Notes under the pieces: model-generated
What the model was told of the DNA's origin: nothing
What the model saw: only the letters and a program-made list of their open reading frames with translations
The model's database searches: none
In this document: positions 1 to 5,476 of the stretch, piece after piece
Position numbering within the stretch: the stretch's first letter is position 1
Layout of the letters: every line of letters starts with the position of its first letter
Assembly (NCBI GenBank): GCA_002725365.1
Contig: PBOW01000012.1
Coordinates: forward strand, 21,416-29,986
Source of the DNA: Chloroflexota bacterium
Lineage (GTDB): Bacteria; Chloroflexota; Dehalococcoidia; UBA2979
Reading direction: 5' to 3'
DNA length: 8,571 bases
Translations under genes and position numbers: made by a program

Positions 1-90
1 CCTCACAAGCCAACACTCATCCTGATACAAAAGGTTATAGGGTGTATTGTAAACCGACAGGCTCCGGTCACGGGAAAGTAAAAAAAGCTG
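1..90. other. Upstream flank of rel, no assigned gene
   Basis: I can assign no gene to these 90 bases. Two forward frames are open from the window edge. One stops at TAA 79-81, just before rel. The other runs through to TGA 195-197 inside the rel start region. Either could be the last codons of an upstream gene, but neither peptide is recognisable. No clear -35/-10 pair or terminator hairpin is visible. A weak purine stretch (GGGAAAG, 72-78) lies 12 nt before the rel ATG and is the only ribosome-binding candidate. Confidence 0.3.
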
Positions 91-2331
91 ATGAAGACCA
101 AACGAATATGGGCCAAGCAGGTGGTCGACGACGACTTGGCGGTGTTCAAAGGGGAAAAAGAACCAAGTCCTATCGAAGGGACAGCTCTGCTATCTGAAGA
201 AGTGGCCGCCTATCTACCATCGGGAAAAATCAAGCTCCTACTAGACACTCTGGAATTTGCGAAAGATGCACATTCCGGACAGAAGAGACTAACTGGCGAC
301 GATTACATCACACACCCGATTGCCGTCACACGTATATTGGCTAACTTGAAAATGGACCTTGCCACCCTGCAAGCCGCACTGTTACATGATGTCGTCGAAG
401 ACTGCGACGTAACCTTGTCCACTATCGAAAAACATTTCGGGACTGAGGTGGCCCAGCTGGTAGATAGTGCCACAAAGGTCTCTGAAATACAAAGTCGTAT
501 CTCTATCCCTAAATCTGAGCCTATCAACGCCGAATGGGAAACTGTGCGAAAGCTATTAACCGCCACCGCCGAAGATATTCGAGTCATAATTATGAAACTT
601 GCAGATCGACTGCACAACATGGAAACCCTAGCTGTACTACCTGAGGATCGCAGAATAGCTATGGCGCGTGAAACCCGAGATATTTATGCTCCACTGGCAG
701 AGAGGCTCGGGACTTGGCGTCTACGGTGGAGACTCGAGGATTTGTCATTTCGTTGGCTAGAACCGACGCTTTACGATGACATTGCAAAGATTGTAGCTGC
801 GCGTCGAGAGGAAAGAGAAATTTCTCTGGTCGAGCTTACCAATGCCGTAGCTGATGCCCTAGAGCTGGCTGAAATCAACTCAAAAGTATCCGGCCGTGTG
901 AAAAATCTCTTTTCGATATATGAAAAACGAGTTCGATACGAATCTGACGGAAGGAAATTTGACGAAATAAATGATCTCCTCGCGGTCCGTGTGGTCGTGG
1001 AGAATATATCTGATTGCTACGCGGTCTTGGGAGTAATTCACAGCAATTGGCAACCCGTTCCGGGAACGTTTGATGATTACATTGCCACTCCAAGAAGATC
1101 AGGTTACCGAAGTCTGCATACGTCAGTGGCCGAAGCTGAAACAGGCCCTTTCGAGGTCCAAATACGTACTAAAGAGATGGATGAATCAGCTGAGTTTGGC
1201 GTTGCAGCACATGCGGGTTACAAGGGGCTTCAGGATCCAAAACACGATGCCGACTGGTCATGGATCAGAAAGCTACTTAGTTTTCAGCCGGACGATATTG
1301 ATGATGATTATGTGGAAGCTCTTAAAACTGACTTCCTGTCGGATCAAGTCTATGTTTCCACCCCAAAAGGCGAAGTTTTGGAATTACCGGCTGGAGCTAC
1401 TCCTCTCGATTTTGCTTATCGGATACACACTGATTTAGGACATACATGCTCAGGAGCTAGAGTAAACGGTCACATCGTGACGCTTAGTACTCAACTACAA
1501 AATGGAGACACTGTAGAAATCATTAGAAATCGACAAAGAAATGGCCCGTCCAGAGATTGGATCGATTCAACCAAGGGATTTTTAAGTACCTCCCACGCAA
1601 AGCAGAAAGTTAGGCAGTGGTTCAGACAGCAAAGTAGGGCCGAAAATAAGAATTATGGAGAGGATCTCTACGCAAGAGCAATGCGTAGGCTTGGATTAGA
1701 AGAAGGGGATATCTCAGATGGGTTTCACCAAAACTTAGGTTATGTGTCGTTAGAAGATATGTTTGCTGCCTTAGGTGCCGGTACTCTATCCCAAGACCGA
1801 CTGAATAATCGCCTGGCAAATTTAATTGACGCAAAGCTTGGGACAGTCCGATCCAGTGCTGTACCCATCCAGGACAATCGAGACAGGGTTAGTGACGCAG
1901 GTATTCGTGTACTAGGAGCAACGGGCATCGCAGTAAATATAGCAAAATGTTGTGCGCCTATTCCTGGAGATGTGATAGTGGGATATATAACCCATTCGAG
2001 AGGAGTGACTGTGCATCGGACCGGTTGCAGTAATCTCGCAAAAAGAGCAGATTCTACCAGACTGGTGGAGTGTGATTGGGTCATTTCTGATGAGGTATAT
2101 GCAGCACAGGCGACTATCGAAGCTTGGGATAGAACGGCACTGATCAATGATTTAACGACAGTCCTTGCGGTCGCTGACCTGAATCTGATAGAGATAAACA
2201 GCGGTGTCCATCAAGATCGTAAAGTTTTGATATCACTGACGATCGAGACCAAGGGTGGTGAAGAATTCAGTAACGTGCTATCAAAGCTAGAGCAGGTACG
2301 CGGGGTAATCGGAGTAAGACGGAAGAACTAG
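91..2331 (+). CDS. rel: Bifunctional (p)ppGpp synthetase/hydrolase (RelA/SpoT, Rel)
   Basis: Makes (p)ppGpp from ATP and GDP/GTP and hydrolyses it, controlling the stringent response in the cytoplasm. At 746 aa it has the usual long-Rel length. The HD hydrolase domain covers about 45-215 and keeps H75, H99-D100, E103-D104, D172 and N176, so hydrolysis should be active. The synthetase domain (about 260-385) has the G-loop R269/K271, the DLLAVR segment with D295, the GYRSLHT motif (Y339) and EVQIRT (E355, R359). A TGS domain follows (420-480, H446), then a helical region, a conserved-Cys zinc-finger-like domain (C620, C621, H635, H642, C646) and a C-terminal ACT domain (about 670-745). Compared with typical Rel, the hydrolase domain has about six extra residues between the D125 motif and the KLADRLHN motif. 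The ATG at 91 has only a weak SD, and residues 1-40 are poorly conserved, so a later start is possible. The stop overlaps that of the convergent neighbour. Confidence 0.97.
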   Translation: MKTKRIWAKQVVDDDLAVFKGEKEPSPIEGTALLSEEVAAYLPSGKIKLLLDTLEFAKDAHSGQKRLTGDDYITHPIAVTRILANLKMDLATLQAALLHDVVEDCDVTLSTIEKHFGTEVAQLVDSATKVSEIQSRISIPKSEPINAEWETVRKLLTATAEDIRVIIMKLADRLHNMETLAVLPEDRRIAMARETRDIYAPLAERLGTWRLRWRLEDLSFRWLEPTLYDDIAKIVAARREEREISLVELTNAVADALELAEINSKVSGRVKNLFSIYEKRVRYESDGRKFDEINDLLAVRVVVENISDCYAVLGVIHSNWQPVPGTFDDYIATPRRSGYRSLHTSVAEAETGPFEVQIRTKEMDESAEFGVAAHAGYKGLQDPKHDADWSWIRKLLSFQPDDIDDDYVEALKTDFLSDQVYVSTPKGEVLELPAGATPLDFAYRIHTDLGHTCSGARVNGHIVTLSTQLQNGDTVEIIRNRQRNGPSRDWIDSTKGFLSTSHAKQKVRQWFRQQSRAENKNYGEDLYARAMRRLGLEEGDISDGFHQNLGYVSLEDMFAALGAGTLSQDRLNNRLANLIDAKLGTVRSSAVPIQDNRDRVSDAGIRVLGATGIAVNIAKCCAPIPGDVIVGYITHSRGVTVHRTGCSNLAKRADSTRLVECDWVISDEVYAAQATIEAWDRTALINDLTTVLAVADLNLIEINSGVHQDRKVLISLTIETKGGEEFSNVLSKLEQVRGVIGVRRKN

Positions 2332-3065
2332 GTTAATCGTTGACGTTCGAGCTGCCCTCGTTGGTCTGACGCTTTTGACGCGGAACGCAGATACCACTGC
2401 GCTATTCCAGAAAGAATTAAGAGAAGAAAAATTACAAAACCCGCAGTCACAAACAACGCACCAAACCAAAAGTCTCTGGGGTAGATTTGGATCAGCCGAT
2501 CTGTTTTGGGATCCAGCTGCCACAAGTCATTCGAAAAAAACATTTCGTGGAACTGCAAAAAAAATTGATCAAATAGCAATAGGCCAGAAATGCCTGCAAA
2601 GGCAAGAATGATTAGACTTAACATCCCTGACATTCTTGTTTCTTGCGATATATTCGTTAAAGACTCTTTTTTTTCGAACAGAAAAGAAATGACCAGTCTG
2701 ACAATGATTAAAAGCAACATAAACTCGTGTAATCTCCAAAGCTTATTCATCAATTCTCGGACATCCACCATATGGTCAATCTCTCTCTGATTGAAAATTT
2801 TTATCACTGACCCATCAGAAAGAGTTACTGACGGATCGAGCACCGGCCCAGACCGTCCAAGCAGGTAATTACTAGTCTCTTCGCCAATTACTATCAATTC
2901 TGTCGAATCTATTCCAGTCACTATTTCCGCATTGCTGATCGACAAGGCCATTTCGTAGGTGAATGGAGCGGCAACGACTCCTCGTACTACCGAGAGGACG
3001 AGAAAAACGGGCAAGCAAAACATAAAGACCAACGATACTAATCTCAGTACTATGTTCATACGCAC
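2328..3065 (-). CDS. DUF1461/TIGR01906 integral membrane protein, Lit-like
   Basis: Predicted membrane protein of 245 aa with four hydrophobic helices at about 5-28, 114-131, 147-166 and 200-222. A roughly 85-residue polar loop, probably extracytoplasmic, lies between helices 1 and 2. Family marks are the REIDHMVDV segment (H98, D101) before helix 2 and the FHEMFF...LW segment (H173, E174, W182) after helix 3, followed by a YPRDFW motif before helix 4. This is the pattern of TIGR01906/DUF1461. The one characterised branch I know is Lit, which moves an acyl chain within lipoproteins to give the lyso form and is reported to use two conserved histidines. H98 and H173 are the natural counterparts here. 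Family membership is fairly certain; the Lit reaction is inferred. The open frame starts at GTG 3063-3065, with ATG 3057-3059 two codons later. Neither has a visible SD sequence, so the start is uncertain. Confidence 0.8.
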   Translation of the reverse strand: MRMNIVLRLVSLVFMFCLPVFLVLSVVRGVVAAPFTYEMALSISNAEIVTGIDSTELIVIGEETSNYLLGRSGPVLDPSVTLSDGSVIKIFNQREIDHMVDVRELMNKLWRLHEFMLLLIIVRLVISFLFEKKESLTNISQETRMSGMLSLIILAFAGISGLLLFDQFFLQFHEMFFSNDLWQLDPKTDRLIQIYPRDFWFGALFVTAGFVIFLLLILSGIAQWYLRSASKASDQRGQLERQRLT

Positions 3066-3096
3066 AGTTTAATTCGGGGAAGAGACAACGATCGAC
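3066..3096. promoter_or_regulatory. 31-bp divergent intergenic region
   Basis: This short gap separates the divergent starts of the DUF1461 gene and mazG, so signals for both must lie here or inside the opposing genes. TTTAAT at 3068-3073 matches five of six bases of the -10 consensus on the plus strand and could serve mazG, but no good -35 lies upstream. GGGGAAGAG (3076-3084) is purine-rich and could be a distant SD, 12 nt before the mazG ATG. No SD is seen toward the minus-strand gene, which may be leaderless. Confidence 0.3.
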
Positions 3097-4125
3097 ATGA
3101 CTACTAATCCAATCTCAATTGATAGACTTGTCCAAGTTCTGGAAATCAGACTCACAGATCTGGCTATTTTCAATCCCACAGTGGGGAATATCGATCATAG
3201 TAGAGATATTACTGTCCTGAATTCGGAATTCAAGATTGCATCCGAACTAATCAATCTTAATTATGACCCTGCAAAGACTGTAAAAGCCGTAGATTCAGCT
3301 TGGTGCAGCAGAAACTGCAAGATCAGTGAGTTGAGTTTTGATGACATCGCATGGTTCCTTCCATACCTCGAGGCAACAGAAAATACACGGTCCCTGGAGG
3401 CATTTCAGAAGGTAATACAGTATCTCTTTTCTCCGGAGGGTTGCCCTTGGGACAATGCGCAAACCGCTCAAAGTCTCAGGCACTACCTGATTGAAGAAAC
3501 ATACGAACTAGTGGATGCTATTGATCATGAAAACGAAGCTGAAATCATGGAAGAGATCGGAGATCTGCTAGCTCATATGTTTATGCAAACGGCCATCGCC
3601 GAAAAAAATGGATATTTTACGATTCATGATGTCGTACAGTCGGCAAACCAGAAATATGTCCGCAGGCATCCTCATGTCTTCACGGATGAGCAGCAAGCAA
3701 CAGGTGAGCCTTCGCTCGAGGGCACCTGGGAGGCGATCAAGAAAAAGGAACGTGAACAACGAGATACATCCAGGCAAAGCCAAGAGAGTGCTTTGGAATC
3801 GGTTCCTTTTTCCACCCCATCACTTAGCCGATCTCAACAAGTTCTAAGAAGAGCAGACAAAGAAGGTATACACGTTGAATTAGATCCTAACTCCGAATTG
3901 CTAACTGACGAAAAACTGTTGTTTTCTAAACTTCTAGAATGCATCGTTGCCGCCAATAGTTTAGACATCGACCTCGAGGAAATTCTGCGCGATTCGGTGA
4001 CTCGATTTATCTCAGAATTCAAGATGATTGAGACACTCAGCGCCGGTGATATGAGTAGCCTCGGGAAAGACGAAAAAAAGCAGCCTTGGGAGGCAATGAT
4101 CGATTACAACATGAATATAAGTTGA
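3097..4125 (+). CDS. mazG: MazG nucleoside triphosphate pyrophosphohydrolase with partial methylase-like N-terminus
   Basis: Hydrolyses NTPs or dNTPs to the monophosphate plus pyrophosphate, a house-cleaning role; in E. coli it also limits (p)ppGpp. The catalytic domain (about 100-220 of 342) carries the EGCPWD entry motif (114-119), the metal-binding EExxE (E133, E134, E137), the second ExxD (E153, D156), RRHPHVF (189-195) and W211 with the following basic helix. The C-terminal part (about 242-315) resembles the second MazG repeat (SRSQQVLRRADKEG, then a DIDLEEILRDS helix) but lacks its own EExxE, as expected for the non-catalytic repeat. Residues 1-98 resemble the second half of the tetrapyrrole methylase domain fused to MazG in YabN-type proteins (short beta strand, IASELI, ISELSFDDIAWFLPYL). 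The SAM-binding first half is absent. The ATG at 3097 follows a weak, distant SD. The thioredoxin-like gene starts 48 bp downstream on the same strand. Confidence 0.93.
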   Translation: MTTNPISIDRLVQVLEIRLTDLAIFNPTVGNIDHSRDITVLNSEFKIASELINLNYDPAKTVKAVDSAWCSRNCKISELSFDDIAWFLPYLEATENTRSLEAFQKVIQYLFSPEGCPWDNAQTAQSLRHYLIEETYELVDAIDHENEAEIMEEIGDLLAHMFMQTAIAEKNGYFTIHDVVQSANQKYVRRHPHVFTDEQQATGEPSLEGTWEAIKKKEREQRDTSRQSQESALESVPFSTPSLSRSQQVLRRADKEGIHVELDPNSELLTDEKLLFSKLLECIVAANSLDIDLEEILRDSVTRFISEFKMIETLSAGDMSSLGKDEKKQPWEAMIDYNMNIS

Positions 4126-4173
4126 AAAATGTATTAAGATGTCGATGCACAGTACTAAAAGGGGGCCAGGCCA

Positions 4174-4791
4174 ATGACTGCCAGTTCAACCATTACAGTA
4201 AAAACACATAATCCGCAAGATTCAGTCGTTACGTCCGATCGATTTGGAGAAGGATTTGCTTCGTTCTCGGAATGGATGGATTCGATAGAGTTAAATAAAG
4301 AGAAGTTCCAGATGCACTATGACGAGTGGGAACATGACCAGGCCGATATCGATAAAGTCCGTCAATATGTGGAATCAAAAGGTATCAAGGCCCTATGCAT
4401 TGGTGAAGACTGGTGTCCAGATGTGTGGAGGGGCTTGCCGGTTATTTCGCGTATCGGGGAACTGACAGGGATGGAAGTGAGACTGTTCCAACGAGACGAG
4501 AATCCCGATATCATGGACGAGTTTTTGAAGGACGGAGAGTTTGAATCTATTCCAGTTGTAGTCTTGTATGACGCCGATCATAACTATCTCGGACATTGGA
4601 TAGAACGAGCAGACCAAGCCAATGCTGAAATGCAACCCTTGCTGTCAATGCTTCACGGGCACGAACGAGGAAGCGATGAATGGCAGGAAGCCCGCAACAA
4701 CTATCTAACGAAAACTGTTGAGTTAGCTCAAGGATGGCGGAACGCTCAAGTGAAAGAAATGCTGGCGTTGCTCGACGAAGTTTACGCCTAG
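4174..4791 (+). CDS. Thioredoxin-fold family protein with single-cysteine CPDV site
   Basis: A 205-aa soluble protein with no signal peptide. The core (about 55-165) looks like the Thioredoxin_9 family: a helix, a beta strand IKALCIGEDWC, the active-site turn C81-P-D-V84, a helix with GLPVISRI, a strand EVRLFQRDEN, then SIPVVVLYD with the likely cis-proline P127. In classical thioredoxins the site is CxxC; here the second cysteine is V84. A two-cysteine disulfide exchange at this site is therefore impossible. C75, six residues earlier on the strand, is the only other cysteine. The protein may act through a mixed disulfide, bind a partner, or have lost redox function. A helical tail (about 166-205) follows. 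The ATG has a G-rich SD (4161-4165) 8 nt upstream. It lies 48 bp after mazG and could share its transcript. Its stop shares CTAG with the next gene. Confidence 0.82.
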   Translation: MTASSTITVKTHNPQDSVVTSDRFGEGFASFSEWMDSIELNKEKFQMHYDEWEHDQADIDKVRQYVESKGIKALCIGEDWCPDVWRGLPVISRIGELTGMEVRLFQRDENPDIMDEFLKDGEFESIPVVVLYDADHNYLGHWIERADQANAEMQPLLSMLHGHERGSDEWQEARNNYLTKTVELAQGWRNAQVKEMLALLDEVYA

Positions 4792-5264
4792 GAAATAATT
4801 TCTGCCGAGACACCGCAAGTAGGACAGACTGACCAAGAAAAGTGGAGAAGTTCCTTGCAATCCGACGAGGTACAAAGTTTCTTTAGCTCTTTGGCGCAAT
4901 GTGGGCAGTAGAGCCAATTTTCTTGGATCGGTCTCAAGCAGTCTACGCAAGATATATCCGTCTTCATTTCGGCCAGAATTGCCTCCCGCCCGAGTTCCCG
5001 CTCGTATCTGTCCTGGATGGTGTCGTTTGGTCTCAATACGAGGTACACAGGAAGACTAAAAAATGGGAAGAATATTGTTAATCCTAGTGAAAACAGTCTT
5101 CCAAAAATGCTTGATGTTCTGCTGAATATGTCTCGTGTCACCCAGATAATCAATACTGCCCACATGATTAGACCATATAACCCAATAACATAACCAATTG
5201 TGATCAGGAGATCCGGCAGGTTAGCTTGGGAATCACTTAGTGCTGCTGTTTGCAAAAAAAACAT
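4788..5264 (-). CDS. Two-helix membrane protein with C-terminal double zinc ribbon
   Basis: Small protein of unknown function, 158 aa from the chosen start. Residues 18-42 and 56-77 are hydrophobic helices joined by a short basic loop (TRDIFSRT). A charged linker follows (80-104), then four cysteine pairs: C106/C109, C120/C123, C131/C136 and C147/C150. This is the layout of a double zinc ribbon (DZR-like), with each ribbon built from two pairs; the CPHC and CPTC knuckles are typical. The short charged linker suggests the zinc part faces the cytoplasm, but this is inference. The frame is open to an ATG at 5289-5291, giving 167 aa. I prefer the ATG at 5262-5264 because GGAG lies 6 nt before it, and because a promoter-like sequence would place the transcript start near 5292, leaving the first ATG without a leader. 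It is convergent with the thioredoxin-like gene and divergent from pcrA. Confidence 0.75.
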   Translation of the reverse strand: MFFLQTAALSDSQANLPDLLITIGYVIGLYGLIMWAVLIIWVTRDIFSRTSSIFGRLFSLGLTIFFPFFSLPVYLVLRPNDTIQDRYERELGREAILAEMKTDISCVDCLRPIQENWLYCPHCAKELKKLCTSSDCKELLHFSWSVCPTCGVSAEIIS

Positions 5265-5270
5265 TGTTTG

Positions 5271-5274
5271 CTCC
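5271..5274 (-). promoter_or_regulatory. SD sequence deciding the zinc-ribbon gene start
   Basis: Read on the minus strand, GGAG lies in the context GGGGCGGAG, six bases before the ATG at 5262-5264. The earlier in-frame ATG at 5289-5291 has no comparable purine run upstream. This favours the 158-residue protein over the 167-residue one. Confidence 0.6.
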
Positions 5275-5298
5275 GCCCCAGACAAATGCAAGCTTTAC

Positions 5299-5327
5299 AT
5301 AAAACGAGCGTAGCGCCTGATGAACAA
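5299..5327 (-). promoter_or_regulatory. Possible promoter of the zinc-ribbon gene
   Basis: On the minus strand, TTGTTC (5327-5322) and TTTTAT (5304-5299) are separated by 17 bases. They match three and four of six bases of the sigma-70 -35 and -10 consensus. The predicted transcript start is near 5292, about 28 nt before the preferred ATG. The match is only moderate and was found by eye. Confidence 0.3.
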
Positions 5328-5396
5328 ATTTGGGGAAATCACTTCATCTCTCAGACTAATCTAACGGATAGAATCGTCAAGATCAGTAGGACGAGG

Positions 5397-5416
5397 TATC
5401 GTAATCGATGACGATA
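5397..5416. promoter_or_regulatory. 20-bp palindrome upstream of pcrA, candidate operator
   Basis: The half-sites TATCGT (5397-5402) and ACGATA (5411-5416) are perfect inverted repeats flanking a central ATCGAT (5404-5409). Only the pair 5403/5410 breaks the symmetry, so 18 of 20 positions fit a dyad. It is noncoding, 60 bp before the pcrA ATG, and overlaps the possible -35 element. The half-site core ATCGTCA recurs at 5373-5379. A dimeric repressor site is the natural reading; the half-site plus 8-bp spacer resembles LexA-type boxes in shape only, not in sequence. It is too AT-rich and lacks a loop and T-run, so a terminator is unlikely. Confidence 0.45.
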
Positions 5417-5433
5417 AAAGTCTGCGATATGAT
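5405..5433 (+). promoter_or_regulatory. Possible pcrA promoter
   Basis: TATGAT at 5428-5433 matches five of six bases of the -10 consensus. TCGATG at 5405-5410, 17 bases upstream, is a weak -35 and lies inside the palindrome. A transcript start near 5440 would give a leader of about 37 nt, ending in the SD-like AAAGGGTGA (5463-5471) five bases before the pcrA ATG. The remaining sequence from 5328 to 5396 shows no gene or other recognisable element. Confidence 0.35.
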
Positions 5434-5476
5434 GCAGTGCTCTAGACCAACGGGAACTATTGAAAGGGTGACCTGA

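Noticed and set aside
3..197. Open forward frame from the window edge into the rel start, giving a basic Gly/Arg-rich peptide
   Set aside because: Not recognisable, and it would overlap rel by about 100 bp. It could be an upstream gene's tail, but a chance frame is as likely.
1056..1068. 13-bp palindrome CGTTCC-G-GGAACG
   Set aside because: It sits in the conserved synthetase coding region of rel (PVPGTF) with no promoter nearby; codon choice explains it.
1740..2147. 135-codon open frame antisense to the rel C-terminal domains
   Set aside because: It lies wholly under a well-conserved coding region (zinc-finger-like and ACT domains), has no SD or recognisable motif, and is a shadow frame.
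2537..2572. A-rich runs that read as T-runs on the minus strand, like a terminator
   Set aside because: They are within the DUF1461 coding sequence (Phe-rich helix region), with no GC-rich stem before them.
3226..4025. Eleven-base repeat GAATTCAAGAT at 3226-3236 and 4015-4025
   Set aside because: Both copies code for E/F-K segments inside mazG, are too short, and have no flanking similarity.
4547..4813. 88-codon minus-strand open frame over the thioredoxin-like gene
   Set aside because: It overlaps conserved thioredoxin-fold coding sequence and has no domain features.
5397..5416. Palindrome read as a rho-independent terminator for an upstream plus-strand transcript
   Set aside because: The stem has few GC pairs, there is essentially no loop, no T-run follows, and no plus-strand gene ends nearby.
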